Translations under genes and position numbers: made by a program
The notes under the pieces: generated by a model
Told to the model about the DNA's origin: nothing
The model's input: only the letters and a program-made list of their open reading frames with translations
The model's database searches: none
DNA from: Schizosaccharomyces osmophilus
Lineage: Eukaryota > Ascomycota > Schizosaccharomycetes > Schizosaccharomycetales > Schizosaccharomycetaceae
NCBI RefSeq assembly: GCF_027921745.1
Contig: NC_079240.1
Location: forward strand, 427,001 to 491,000
Reading direction: 5' to 3'
Length of the DNA stretch: 64,000 nt
Shown: positions 20,515 through 32,077 of the stretch, one piece after another
Layout of the letters: each line of letters starts with the position of its first letter
Position numbering within the stretch: position 1 is the stretch's first letter

Positions 20515-23500
20515 TTATTTTTGATCAGCAACAACGGCATTCTCTAACTGGGTCATTATCATACCGACTTTTTTAGAATACTGACGATGGAGGTCTTCCC
20601 TTCCACTTTTATTGGCATCCTTTATTAATCTTTGGTAATAAATACGAACCATCTGTTTCACATCTTGAATTAAGTCATTGGAAGGAGTAGCCATAAAGTT
20701 TTCGATAATCTTCTTAGCACCATTCTGATATATTCCAAACACTTTAGAAGCTTTTGGGAACGAAACATCACGCACGTTTGGTTGCAGAGACTTCAACACT
20801 TGAATTATTGTTGATATGTTCTTGAGCATTTGTAAACATGCACCTCGATTCATGGATTCTAATTTGTAAAACTTCGCATAAAGCAAGGAATCTAAAAATC
20901 CATTTATTCCATGGATTACAAAACTAAACATGAGTTAGAACTGGTCGATTATTATCATTTTAATACTTACTTTTGTTCCCATGCAGGTAAACAGTTTTTC
21001 AGTTTTAAGACTGTTGACACAATCGTAGCATTCAAATGCACGATAGAACCGTCAGGTCGACCTCTGTATTCGACCACGTAATCAGGAAGAGACACTGCTT
21101 CCTGAAGAGCGTTCATATATCGTAACCGTATCTCCATTCTTATTAGGAGTAGAGCATCAAATTTGGTTTGTTCAAGCTTGTCAAATAAGTCGGCATAAAC
21201 ACTAAAAAAAATTAGCATGGTTCTTTATATTTATATAACAAACCTTTTGAGTGAATTGGTTTTAGTAAACGGTATAATGCTACCGTTTAAGTCAACTTGG
21301 GATCGTCGCAAAACACCAGATAAATCGTCACGTTCTAGATAAATTGAAAAACATCTTTGAAGAATCCACTCCATGGAATTGTAGAAGTAAGAGAGTAACT
21401 CTATTAGATCGGAATCCTGACTAAGCACTGAGACAGGTAATTTCTTGTCTGCGATTAGCTGACCTTCGTATTGCAACAATCGCTTGTTTTCAGACATGCA
21501 TATTTCATCAAGATTGGCTGTATCCCTTTTACAATTTTTCATAAGGCGAACTAATTGGGGATGGATCAGATCATCATGTAACATTTGAAAACGAAGAGTG
21601 TCGTCGATATCCTCATGCTCCTCGTCAAACTTTCTAGATTCCTTTAATAACGCTGATCGGCATAAGTCTGGAAAGGTTAATATCGTCCTTGTCTATATAT
21701 TCTGACCATACCTGACATATAATCTGCACATCGAAGCTGAAAGCGGCTTAACAAATCTTTTAATAAATCATAAAACTCATTCAAATTAAGGGATATAGTT
21801 GGAAGATAATCCTGCAAATCTCGGATATATTCCACAACGTTTATATGGCACTGTTAAATTAGCAATCAATGATCACATTGATATTCACGTACTTTAAATA
21901 TGGGAAACTTTGAATAATCTCGCCAATTCGGAGATACACGAAAAGAATTAACGTCAGCCAAAATTTTTTCAAGATGACTAGACATAAAATTGAACAGTTG
22001 CGGCACGTAATGTCCTTGTAAAAATTCTGTAAGAAAATTGACGGCAACTTTTCTAGATAGGTGAGGGCTATAAAGTAAGTACTCAGAAGATTGTAGAGAA
22101 ATTGAACGTACTCTTCAAGGTAGATGATTGCATCTTCTAAAAAGCTCACTGTAGAAGAAAGCACGGAAGAAGCGTGAAATATCGATGGATCCACTAATAT
22201 TGGATGACCTGCCAATCGAGAAATATCTTTTGAGCCAGAAAAGAGTTCAATTGTAGAAACAGAAGCATTGGAGCGCTTAGCTAAGAAGCCAGGAGCAATT
22301 GATGTTACCAAACTGTTAACGTCTTTATGAAAAGTACTTCCATTTTCGACGGCAACTTCATTTGTAACGTCAAACAGTTTATCCGCCTGGTTTTGTCCCG
22401 GAAGATTGTAGATAGACAGTTCATCGCTTTGCTCAACATTTCCGATTTTCTCTGTAGTCTCGTTTTTGGACAATAGGTAATCACGAAGCAGCAACCTCAA
22501 TTCACCTACTATGGCTTGCACTAGAGGCTCGTATGTAAAAGCCTGAAAATCTGCCGCTTCAACTTCGGGCCCTTTTGGCGTTATAGAATGTTTAGGAGAT
22601 GCAGCATTGGATTTGAGAGATTGAGAAGCACTTATAGCATTTTGCGTTTCTGGACTCATCAAGTATCCATAAACTCCGCGGTGATGCATAACAATGCATC
22701 TGAATCGTAAAAATAACTCTTCGAAAAAGTCGGACAAGAGCTTCTGATCTGAGCACGATTCAGCATTCAATCCAAAGTCGGCGAAAGAACCAGGAAAGTT
22801 ACTGGCACGAGTATCTTTCGTATTCAAAGCGTACTTTGAAATGAACTCGCGAGATACGGTATCCACAATGGAAAATATTTCAGCAGATGTGCGAGACTTT
22901 AAGGCAGATATAGCGTTCGGTAATTTTCCTAGTAAATTAAGAGATTCCAAGATAATCCGCAGATCACGAAAGCTATTCTGGCCAAACCTCATCTCGACAC
23001 ATTGTGGAAGCTAAATATTAGCCTACTTCGTGATTTAAAATAATTCTTACCCCTAACGATAAAGACTTTCGTAAATAATTAAGCTGTTCATGTTGTTCAC
23101 GCTTAAGACCAGGTTCTGATTCGGCAAAAAAATTACGTAGAAAAAGAGGATCAAAAACTAAACACAGTTAGAACGCATCCTGTTGATAAATTAGCTTACT
23201 TCGTAGAGAACTAGAACTGCAAGAAGAGATGATGGGATAAGCTAAAGGTTTTTTAAGAAAGACAATGGAAATAAGGTCATCCGAAAGAATATCTTCCAGA
23301 TGAGATACTAATCCAATTAGGCGGCTTTTGAATTGTTCCACAACCAAAATTCCATCGAAAGCGGGATGCATTAAGCGTTCGCGAACGCGATGAACTAAGT
23401 TACAGAGATTATAATAGTCTTTAGCTTGTAATAGCTTCGGCGCTGTCTCAAAAACCTTATTTGCCTCGTTGATTTCCTTAAGAATCTCGATAATCTTTTG

Positions 23501-24095
23501 ATGCTGCGAGCTTCTTGTCATCACTTGCTGTAGATCTTTGATGTTGGCAACGCCTATATATTGTCGAGAGTTTTCCAGTGAACCCTTTAAAGTATTAATT
23601 CGAACAAGGCATCTTTGTATGCCGTCAATAATTTCTCCGTATGCCGATACACTTCGAGCAAAATCATCCTTGTGTTGATCGGCAACAGCTTGCAAAGAAG
23701 AACTCACTCTATCGTATACCCGTAAAAAAGATTTGTAATCTCTACCGAAAGAATCTTCATCTAGTAATTCGAGAGCAGTAGATATCGGACGATACTGTTT
23801 TACAACGTTAGCCATTGCTTCTGCAACTATGATTCTTACATCGTCGCGGCATAAATCTTTCCATTCATCCTCGATTTCTTGAACCAAAACTGATACTTGT
23901 TAGATACCTATTGGTTTCAATATATCACAAACATTTTAAATCGTGCATCTGCATTCCACGCATTGCACCTTCACCGCGCTTTTCGCGATCTGGTGCTGAC
24001 TTCGAGTTTCCATGCTTTTCAGGTGATACTAATCTTGAATGACTGCTGGTGGGATTCCCTTTCTTTTTGGAATTTGAGTAAAATCTAGTATCCAT
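20515..24095 (-). CDS. sec8: Exocyst subunit Sec8
   Basis: Nine exons from 5' to 3' on the minus strand: 24095-23933, 23889-23200, 23157-23051, 23010-22112, 22067-21893, 21850-21712, 21667-21244, 21201-20971 and 20923-20515, giving 1078 residues, close to S. pombe Sec8. Sec8/EXOC4 is a core subunit of the exocyst, which tethers secretory vesicles at the plasma membrane and division site. The N-terminal coiled-coil segment includes EEIEDEW-like VQEIEDEWKDL and the conserved region RVYDRVSSSLQAVADQHK. The remainder is the helical rod (CATCHR fold) expected for exocyst subunits. All splice junctions restore frame. The intron at 22068-22111 is the least certain because it is read from a frame change rather than a conserved motif. 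Confidence 0.92.
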
Positions 24096-24841
24096 CAATT
24101 TCAATACTTTTGTATAAAAACGAGGTTTTATTTACTCTTCCAGAGATGGCGTATGTCAATGAATTGCCGAGCTAGAGCATTCTGTTTTATTTGCTTTAGC
24201 ACGTTTTAATATACACTCGAAAACGTACATTTAACCACCTTTGGTAGTCCACGCAATTCAGTTATTCTACTGAAGAATCAAAGCAAGTAAGTAGTAATTT
24301 CTGTAAAGTAGATTAGGTTGTTTTGTTGATTACCACAAGGGACGCGCTTAGTACATCGGCTGGATTACTAGCAGCGTAATCTGCAGATTTCCATTCGCTA
24401 TTAAAACAAGTCAAAGTACCGATGATATAACTACATACAAGTTAGAATGAAGAGGTGCTACAGGAAATGTAACAAAAGACTTACCCATGTGGGCACAAGA
24501 ACAACAGTGTTAAGCAAATCACCAAGTAGTATAAAAGAAATCATATTATCATAACCTATTCTACTTATATATTTACAACTCTTAGATCCTGCCCAAAAGC
24601 AACTGATCCGATTTGTACGCAGCATGCATAGAAAGAAAAGGGGAAAATGACATAAATCAACGATAAATATAATCATATTATAAGTTTTCGCATTAAAAGT
24701 TATTAGAGATGATATTTTAGCTTGAACAGAGAAAACCAATGACATTCTGTTACTGCCTTCTCAACATCATGATATACAAAATTAAGGTCCAAAAACGTTC
24801 GAATTTTTTATATTAAATTTTAGCCAGCAGTCGAATTACAA
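24096..24841. other. Intergenic sec8 promoter / kcs1 3' flank
   Basis: About 750 bases between two minus-strand genes. A small hairpin (6-bp stem GATTAC/GTAATC, 7-base loop) lies at 24363-24381. No gene is supported. Confidence 0.5.
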
Positions 24842-27829
24842 TCAAGTAGAAGCGTCTCCACAAGCAGCGTCTTCATCAGGAAAGTCAAACTCTTCGCCAA
24901 GCTCATCGCAAGCCTCAGTAAAATTATCTTCATAACCACGTTCAGCAACGTGCATTCCTTTTGATTCTCGATATATTTTAGAAAAATAAAGGCGTAAGGT
25001 GCGTAAACCTCGAACGTATCCTTTGTCGTACGAATCTGGGTGCTGTGGAGGGCAAGTCGCATCTGAAAGCATATTTTTATCTTCTGCAAAAACGCAATTC
25101 GCAAAATCGACAATTCTAATATCGATTTCTCTCGGAGTGGCTCCTTCGTGATCTAATGAACTACTGGATCCGTTGTTTGGTGAAGGTTCGCCATCATATA
25201 TAAATAAAAGAGAGCTCGCATATAATCTGGAACCTCTTAACAAACGAACAATCTGTTCCAGATGCCTCAATTTTCGTAAAATAGCAGGGATATGAAGTAT
25301 TAGTACGTGCTCATTATCCTCATCCTCCTCCGTCCATCCTAAAAATCGCATCAATGCAAGCTGAAACTCCTCACCTGCTTTTATATCCCTACCGACGTAC
25401 TTGTCCTCAAACGTGTACGATTGAAATCTTGAATGCCACACTTGCATCCCACATATTCTAACACCCAATACGCGAGATGTAGTCATAGCACACTTCTTGG
25501 TTTGAGATGCTTTCTTCTTTTCGGTAGCCATTATACCATATTGCCTGGTTCCCATCTTAACATCTAAAACACAAGGACGATTCATTCCACTTGTTAAATC
25601 TTCAATTACAATATAGCGTTCAATTTGAGTTGATCTAAGCAAGGCGTCAAGATCTTCTTCCGAGTGTTTTGATTCTTCATGTTCTTCAGGTAATGCCTTC
25701 GACAACATTGGAAATGAAGTCGTTCTATGCGCTCGATCATCTGCTAGACTATTATCGACAGCTTCAAGGGGAGGAGGATCTTCAAATGAGTCTTCGTTGT
25801 CCATGTCAAACATAGGGACTTCTGATGCATTTTTCTGGGCTTGCATCTTCTTACTATATTCAATGTATTTGGAGGATTTTGGCAAACCAGGTTTGCACTC
25901 ATAATCGCCCAGCATCTCAGATAAACGGGGGAATTCGTTTGACTCTGGCTCTTCCCATACAGCATCGGAAGAGTATCGTCTTTGGTTTCGAGGACATTTA
26001 TTCTGCTTACTTAAAGGATCATAGTCCATTTCTTCATTTTCCTCATCAACAGCAGTACACATATCATAACACTTATCCTCAACACTACAGGACAGACTCT
26101 TATTAGGATCAGCCTCAGAATTTCGCCTGGAACGAGAGTTATTATCATAAGGAAAAACATTAACAGTGTTATCTCTAAAAACAGAGGGTCTGCTCGATCG
26201 GTGCGTATTCCGTAGCTTGTAGCGAGAAGCTAGTGATTGGCGAGCATGCTTAGGGGCAAAGACTTCTTTCAACACTTGTTCACGCAATTTTCTATTTATT
26301 AACGTAGTACCCCAAGGCGTCTTTCGAGGCTGCGGAGAATCGGGATTGTTAGAAGATGGCCGATCATCTAAAGAGCTCGATTTGTTATGGTGGTTTTTTC
26401 CAGCACCGTATCGGCTATGATCAGGAAGCATCCATTCAGGAAAAATGTGTCGGTTTTGTTCTACGCTGACTTCCGGGATATATCCACAGGTTTGACGTTG
26501 AGACTGACCATAAATATTTTTCTTGTGAGTTTTAGAGGAAGACTGGGAAACGTCTTGATCCTTTCCAGCAGCGTCTGTATCTTCTTTGTTCTGATCTGTT
26601 TCAGTATGAGTGACATTCAAAACACCAATATACTTAGGAATAAATGGTAACAATTCAGGATGACAAGTCTCAATGGTTTCGTAAAAAGTATTTTCATTGC
26701 GAGTCAATGGCTTACAGACAGCTCTTCTAGAAAAGCGAAAAAAAGCCGTATGGCCACCGACTTGATGTTTAAAGGGTTCTAGTTGGACAGTGATGGGATA
26801 ATCAACATTCCAATTAAAGAAGGGATTTTCATCTGGGGGGGAAGAAGATTTTGAGGAAAACGAAGAACGAGGAGTAGATAAAGGGCTAGAACGAGGACGA
26901 GATAGAGAGCGATCAAATTCAAAAGATGCATCAGGTAAAAGAGGTAAATGTTGAGATGATTTAGTAGAGGGATGGTGAGGAATATACGTAGCGGTGGTCT
27001 TGGAATTGGTGGATCCCTCTTTACGACCTCGAGAAACCTTAGGAGTGGCAGTTAAAGAATCTTGAGGATTTGTATTGGATACATTGGGTTCAAGAAAACC
27101 GGGGGTAGAGTTTGAATGATAGTTTTGATGAGAGTATTTCGCAGATTGGTCAGGAACGGCAGGAGAAGCTCGTCCGACAGAATCACTTTCAGGGACAGGA
27201 TGCAAAGTGTTATTATTGCCATCTTTAGTATTTAAAGTCGAGGATGCAAACACACGTAATGATTTACTGGCTTTCCTTGCGGGATGAACGTCCGGGGATG
27301 CTTGAGAATCGTTAGCATCCGGATCCAGTGATGACGACTCCTGAATTTGGATTGAAGGTTCAGTAGTTGAGAAGGGGGATGGAGGGTGCATATCAGTAGA
27401 ATCGGTAGTCTGAAGAAGGTCTTTTAATGATTCATGAAAAGAAACTTGTTGATCGTTAGGACTATGTAGTCGATATTGATCAGAAGAACGTCGACTAAGT
27501 GGAGCGGTACGAGATTGTGGTTCATTTATTTGCGGATAGGAAGGATGTGAGGATACGGCAGCATGATGAACGGATGATAGATTTCTAGGAACATTGTTTT
27601 CGAAGTCAGATTTTGAAAACTGGTCACTTCGTCGTCTACCTGAAGACAAAACCTTTGAAGGATGTGTAGATTTTTGCAGCGAAAAATCTGAATTTGGTTC
27701 ACGATTTTTCATTTCTTTCGCAAGGAAACCGCTTTCTGGGCATTTTACCTTCTCTAATCTTCTCTCTGGATATTCGACGTCTCTGCCACCACACGAACTT
27801 GGCAGGTAACACTTTGATGTGTTCTGCAT
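24842..27829 (-). CDS. kcs1: Inositol hexakisphosphate kinase (Kcs1-like)
   Basis: Single-exon gene of 995 residues. The enzyme phosphorylates InsP6 to the pyrophosphate InsP7, a signal in phosphate and stress responses. Residues 1-350 are low-complexity, Ser/Pro/His/Asn-rich and probably disordered. The inositol-polyphosphate kinase domain occupies about 350-970, interrupted by a long disordered insert. Its signatures are PCVLDVKMG at 752-760 (PxxxDxKxG), SSLLFIYDG at about 872 and IRIVDFAN at about 904-911 with the metal-binding Asp. The C-terminus is acidic. Size and split kinase domain match yeast Kcs1 rather than the small Arg82 multikinases. The position between sec8 and raf2 agrees with S. 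pombe. Confidence 0.93.
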   Translation of the reverse strand: MQNTSKCYLPSSCGGRDVEYPERRLEKVKCPESGFLAKEMKNREPNSDFSLQKSTHPSKVLSSGRRRSDQFSKSDFENNVPRNLSSVHHAAVSSHPSYPQINEPQSRTAPLSRRSSDQYRLHSPNDQQVSFHESLKDLLQTTDSTDMHPPSPFSTTEPSIQIQESSSLDPDANDSQASPDVHPARKASKSLRVFASSTLNTKDGNNNTLHPVPESDSVGRASPAVPDQSAKYSHQNYHSNSTPGFLEPNVSNTNPQDSLTATPKVSRGRKEGSTNSKTTATYIPHHPSTKSSQHLPLLPDASFEFDRSLSRPRSSPLSTPRSSFSSKSSSPPDENPFFNWNVDYPITVQLEPFKHQVGGHTAFFRFSRRAVCKPLTRNENTFYETIETCHPELLPFIPKYIGVLNVTHTETDQNKEDTDAAGKDQDVSQSSSKTHKKNIYGQSQRQTCGYIPEVSVEQNRHIFPEWMLPDHSRYGAGKNHHNKSSSLDDRPSSNNPDSPQPRKTPWGTTLINRKLREQVLKEVFAPKHARQSLASRYKLRNTHRSSRPSVFRDNTVNVFPYDNNSRSRRNSEADPNKSLSCSVEDKCYDMCTAVDEENEEMDYDPLSKQNKCPRNQRRYSSDAVWEEPESNEFPRLSEMLGDYECKPGLPKSSKYIEYSKKMQAQKNASEVPMFDMDNEDSFEDPPPLEAVDNSLADDRAHRTTSFPMLSKALPEEHEESKHSEEDLDALLRSTQIERYIVIEDLTSGMNRPCVLDVKMGTRQYGIMATEKKKASQTKKCAMTTSRVLGVRICGMQVWHSRFQSYTFEDKYVGRDIKAGEEFQLALMRFLGWTEEDEDNEHVLILHIPAILRKLRHLEQIVRLLRGSRLYASSLLFIYDGEPSPNNGSSSSLDHEGATPREIDIRIVDFANCVFAEDKNMLSDATCPPQHPDSYDKGYVRGLRTLRLYFSKIYRESKGMHVAERGYEDNFTEACDELGEEFDFPDEDAACGDAST

Positions 27830-28226
27830 AAATTCATAAGTTGAGATTTTTAGTTAAGCAATTTCTGCTGTAATATCCCGGCTCTAAACCCCGAATTCGT
27901 CGAGTTGTTTTGTTTACTTCTTCATTCAGAGGCGTTTGGTTGTTGGTAAGTTGTTTGGATCAAGCTTCGCTACGTCTGAGTAACATTTGGCTTAAGTGGG
28001 GGTAAAAGGTAGCCACGCTTCAAGTCCGTATCATACTATTGCGACGTGTTTACGTACGTTGTCCCTTTTTTCGACGTTTACTGTAGTACCACTAAACCGA
28101 AATTTTAAAGAAAAAAAGGATTTAAAAATTTTTTTTCTACTTGATAAACTCTTTAGTCTTGGCAGTTGAAGAAAAAAATTAATTTTCTTCACAAACTAAA
28201 TAATTGAACAAAAGCAAACAAAAAAA
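27830..28226. other. kcs1 promoter region and tRNA terminator
   Basis: Holds the kcs1 upstream region. At its right end is the A run that, on the minus strand, is the Pol III terminator of the adjacent tRNA-Ser. No other gene seen. Confidence 0.5.
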
Positions 28227-28308
28227 CGACACCAGCAGGATTTGAACCTGCGCGCGGAGACCGCAATAGATTTCTAATCTATCCCTTTAACCACTCAGGC
28301 ATAGTGTC
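28227..28308 (-). tRNA. tRNA-Ser (AGA anticodon), second copy
   Basis: Identical over all 82 bases to the plus-strand copy at 5371-5452, with the same acceptor stem, AGA anticodon, long variable arm and B box. It is followed on its own strand by a T run. About 20 bases of its 3' flank also match the other copy with two differences, while the 5' flanks are unrelated. Confidence 0.97.
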
Positions 28309-28688
28309 TTTCGTTGATAACCGCTACAACTTAACTTATTTATGGCATGTCCGTAAAAAAAAGTATGGGCTTCCATAAACGATACAAGAACATGATTGAT
28401 TGATATCTGGTGAAAGCGATTTGCATTGAAAAACTACATTAAATTTAAGACTTAATAAAGCTCTCTTCATAAATATGTGAGACAAACAAGCTGTTTCATG
28501 AATTGTATTGTCATCGCTCATGCTCGTTAACCATATACGGTAGTTTACCATAATTTATAATGAATCATTCAACTTGGTTCCTTTGTTTGCAACAACATTG
28601 TGGCAGCGCGAACCTGACAGGAACAAGAATGCAGGCTATGTAAAGGAATTTTTTTTTATGGTTCATCTAGGGATTGCTGGTAAGGAAA
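28309..28688. other. raf2 upstream region with short upstream ORFs
   Basis: Leader and promoter of raf2. Upstream AUGs lie at 28629 (a 4-codon ORF), 28638 (same frame and stop) and 28658 (an 18-codon ORF ending at 28711, past the raf2 start). Confidence 0.55.
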
Positions 28689-30632
28689 ATGCGTCTTTCA
28701 CCGACGAGTAGAAAGTCCTTATATAAACGCGAGACACATGGGTTACAAAAGATTAGTGTAACAAACGCGCATGGGAAGCTGTCTGACCTAGAGGACGTGT
28801 TTGAGTACGGGCCGTTTACTTTGACGGGGCTATTGGTAACAAATAAACGGGAGAATGGTCAGTTCAACGAGGATAATACGGTAGTTGGTCATTCCATTAA
28901 AATCTCTCCTATTTGGATGTACAGCTTGCATGATGAATCTAAAGAGGAAACAATGAGGGTATACATTCCAACGTTGAATCGTCGATATGTTATCTTGTCT
29001 TCTTCAACAGAGTATCAACCATATTATGAAGAAATATTGGAAAAAAATCGATTATTCTATATTCTAAAGAACAAATTCAAGCAAGACATGGTGCGAGGAC
29101 ATTTGCAAGATTATGATAGCTACATTTCCGTTGTGAGCAAAAAAATGAATTTTGCATCTGAGTACCATTCTATTTTACTAATTCAAAAACACCTTCGATT
29201 TTTATTATCGCAAATGACCAGCAATCATTCCCTTCATATATGGGCTGAATCACCTTTTTTGCAGCGAATTCGTTCTTCCTATGAGCATGTCATATATGAA
29301 ATTCATGCAAATATCCAAAATGTTCGCTTTCGGAGGAAAGATACGAAGCGATCGTCAGTTACTGAAAAGGAGAATCAAGACAGTCGCCCTCTGGAATCTC
29401 AAAAACCACTTTCCCTAGCTTTTCAACCCGTTCAACCAGTTCACGTGGCGTCCCTAAACATACAGCAACAACAGTTTTCTACGCAGACGCTTCCCGTACA
29501 ATACCCTCATAATGACTCTTGGCTTCCAGGTCTTCGGATTGTCGATCCAAATTTTGATGCTATTACCCTGTGGAAAGGAATACAAGAAGCGCAAGAAAAG
29601 TCAAACTTTTCTTCGATTTCTCTTGAGGAGGCATCCCAGTTGATTGCTAAAGAATCTCAAAGTACAAACTTGGAAGCAAAAACAAAAATTATAGGGCATG
29701 GAGAATCATTGTTACAAATGATGTATTTTACCCCTTCCTGGCGAGGATCAGTTTTGTTTAATGATTTAAAGCATGCTATTGGATATCGAACTACAATATA
29801 CCAAGCGAGAGTGCAATTTCGGGAGCGTTGCCGACAGCAGGCTCAACGATTCGATCATTCTGTCTTCAAATTTGAAAATGAAAATGTTGGCATTGATCCA
29901 TTTTCGAACAAATTAGAGCCTAGCAAAGTGTCTTTACCTTTGTATGATATTCTTCTTAAACAACTAAGTCTTGGTTTGCCGGGCGCAGATTATACGTACG
30001 CTCAATATGTGCGTCTGCTAAGTATGAAATATGCTGTACAACGAGAAAAAGTTGAAGATTTAATAATTAGCATTCTTCCTGAATTTTTGCAATGCTTTTC
30101 AAATGAATTAGGTTACTGGCCGGTGTTTTCTATTTATAGTTATTTATTTGAATGTTTGAGGAAATTATATCCTGATGTTCGCTGTAATATTCCTAATCTA
30201 TGGGACGAGGTGTGGCTCAATAAAAAGAATACTTTTTCGAATCTAGTTAAAGGCTCCCCAGTAACGACATCAGTTCCTGCTCCTTCCACTTCTATTCCAT
30301 TTAACTCTCGAGAGGCCGCGTCGAACTCAAACAAACTGAACTTGCTTCAGTATTCCGACGTTGAAGCTGAGAAACAAAGGCAGTATATGTTTTACGAGTT
30401 GCAGAAAGTTTATCCTGTCCAACTGGAATCTGATATACATTCAGGTATCTGGACTTGCCCCGTAAAGCGTTGTTTGTATTTCTCTGTTAACGAGAATCCG
30501 TTGAAGCCCAATCCTAATGTTTATGTACATTTGATAGGTCACATAAAATCCAAACCTGTGTTGCAGGATTTATCCGATACCATGAGTACTTTGACTGAAG
30601 AAATTGAAATGGTAAGTCATGAAATACAATGA
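28689..30632 (+). CDS. raf2: Rik1-associated factor Raf2 (CLRC complex)
   Basis: Single-exon gene of 647 residues from the ATG at 28689; an in-frame TTG 15 bases upstream is not a likely start. Raf2 is a subunit of the Clr4-Rik1-Cul4 (CLRC) complex that directs H3K9 methylation and siRNA-dependent heterochromatin in fission yeast. The N-terminal part (about 25-170) has the layout of the RFTS-like domain described for Raf2, including the DLEDVFEYGPFTLTGLLV segment. The middle is low in known motifs. A C-terminal zinc-binding motif is visible with C590, C595, H614 and H618. The assignment rests on this architecture and on the kcs1-raf2-surf4 gene order; such proteins are fission-yeast-specific and diverge fast. 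Confidence 0.82.
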   Translation: MRLSPTSRKSLYKRETHGLQKISVTNAHGKLSDLEDVFEYGPFTLTGLLVTNKRENGQFNEDNTVVGHSIKISPIWMYSLHDESKEETMRVYIPTLNRRYVILSSSTEYQPYYEEILEKNRLFYILKNKFKQDMVRGHLQDYDSYISVVSKKMNFASEYHSILLIQKHLRFLLSQMTSNHSLHIWAESPFLQRIRSSYEHVIYEIHANIQNVRFRRKDTKRSSVTEKENQDSRPLESQKPLSLAFQPVQPVHVASLNIQQQQFSTQTLPVQYPHNDSWLPGLRIVDPNFDAITLWKGIQEAQEKSNFSSISLEEASQLIAKESQSTNLEAKTKIIGHGESLLQMMYFTPSWRGSVLFNDLKHAIGYRTTIYQARVQFRERCRQQAQRFDHSVFKFENENVGIDPFSNKLEPSKVSLPLYDILLKQLSLGLPGADYTYAQYVRLLSMKYAVQREKVEDLIISILPEFLQCFSNELGYWPVFSIYSYLFECLRKLYPDVRCNIPNLWDEVWLNKKNTFSNLVKGSPVTTSVPAPSTSIPFNSREAASNSNKLNLLQYSDVEAEKQRQYMFYELQKVYPVQLESDIHSGIWTCPVKRCLYFSVNENPLKPNPNVYVHLIGHIKSKPVLQDLSDTMSTLTEEIEMVSHEIQ

Positions 30633-31168
30633 GTTGAAACATACGAGGGATACAACTTATAGATGACTTTTGAATGCACTGTTATTATTTATCAAAAGCC
30701 TTGGTTTTCAATTAGATACTATGAATATTAAAAGGTTTCTTAGAAGGGAATCGTTTTATGTAAAAAGGGGAAATTTTTAAAAGTATAAATTGAATTAATG
30801 TATGTCGAATAAGAGACATTATAAATCATAAGCAAAGTTAGACCATATAATAATAGATGGATGCCAAAGAATCATAAAAGCAGAGCAGCCAACATGAAAT
30901 CTCAATGCTGTAGATAACAATATGATATACGTATAGATGGCGTTATAAGTCAAACAAAAAAGTAAGTATCAACAAAAGAAGTACTGAAAAGTGGCATTGG
31001 GTCATGCGGTATCGTCTCTTTTTTAATATTTTACGGTTGACAAGCATGCCGAAGAAGTACGAGACCATCAAGTGGGCAAGAATTATGAAAAGGGAACATT
31101 AAACCCAACACTGGTTTTTTAGGTAACAGAAAGGAAGTCATGTGTAGGGGACAGAAAGGAAAACCAAT
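30633..31168. other. Convergent 3' flanks of raf2 and the surf4 gene
   Basis: AT-rich convergent region; no RNA gene or motif seen. Confidence 0.5.
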
Positions 31169-32077
31169 CTAATATATCTTTTTCTTTTCATCAACAGAAA
31201 ACTTACCAGGACCAGTGTTTACGAGATACAACAAACCACCAATAATAGAAAGCGTTTGAAAGAAGTCATAACGGTAAAAATCACGATGAGGGCTGTTTTT
31301 GGAAATGGACCAAAAACTGTTAATAATAAAGTTGGAGACTGAAAGAATTAAAACCAATATAGCTGCAAAGTATTTAGCCTTAAAGCCGATGACAACCATT
31401 GTACAAGCGGTTACGGAGAGTAAATGAACAAAAATACGGGTGTAGGTGATGCCACTTCCTTCCTTGGCTAAAAGGCCGATAAACATAAAAATAAGCAAAA
31501 CACGACCACCAAGTTGGAAATAAGTGCGTTTATTGTGCTCCGAAACAGCTGGCAAACCAGCAAACCGATTAAGACGGCGATGGATAAAGGTGTCGCTAGC
31601 TACGAGACAAAGACCGCCAATGACACTGACGTTTCGGAAGAACATCTCACCACTGCTAAGTAGGCCATAAGCGAAGGCTTGCAAAAGGGTCACAAACAAT
31701 AAAGAGCCGATAGCATAAGCTTGACGCTTTCTAAATACCACCATTGTCGAACCAACAAACATGAGGACTACACATAGGAAAAGCAACAAGGGGGCAGTTC
31801 CAAAACGGAAGCGGCGGTAGTCGCGCATATAAGAGACCTGGTCGGGCCACTGTGTAACAATTCGAATTGCATCTTCGAAATACGTAGCAACGATAAGGAA
31901 CCGACCCAAAATGGGCATGTAGGGACCCAAAGGAGTCAAAAAAATCTCTGCTTGTTCTACGACTTGAGATGCACGCTCTGAAAGTGTTCTTTGTCGAAGC
32001 CCATAGTTAGCGCGTGTTGCGTAAGACTCTTGGTTGACCGACAAAGGAATTGTGGAATATGGAGCACGTGAGGTCAT
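31169..32077 (-). CDS. erv29: SURF4/Erv29-family ER cargo receptor
   Basis: Single-exon gene of 302 residues. SURF4/Erv29 proteins are multispanning membrane cargo receptors that load soluble secretory proteins into COPII vesicles. The family start region (QAEIFLTPLGPYMPILGRFLI) and ATYFEDAIRIVTQW are characteristic. About six to seven hydrophobic segments follow. The C-terminus ends KKIY, a KKxx COPI retrieval signal, as expected for a protein cycling between ER and Golgi. Length and topology are as in yeast Erv29. The symbol follows the budding yeast homolog. Confidence 0.93.
   Translation of the reverse strand: MTSRAPYSTIPLSVNQESYATRANYGLRQRTLSERASQVVEQAEIFLTPLGPYMPILGRFLIVATYFEDAIRIVTQWPDQVSYMRDYRRFRFGTAPLLLFLCVVLMFVGSTMVVFRKRQAYAIGSLLFVTLLQAFAYGLLSSGEMFFRNVSVIGGLCLVASDTFIHRRLNRFAGLPAVSEHNKRTYFQLGGRVLLIFMFIGLLAKEGSGITYTRIFVHLLSVTACTMVVIGFKAKYFAAILVLILSVSNFIINSFWSISKNSPHRDFYRYDFFQTLSIIGGLLYLVNTGPGKFSVDEKKKIY

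Noticed and set aside
24363-24381. Small hairpin GATTAC/GTAATC between sec8 and kcs1
   Set aside because: Six base pairs with a seven-base loop is within chance expectation; no H/ACA or C/D boxes around it.
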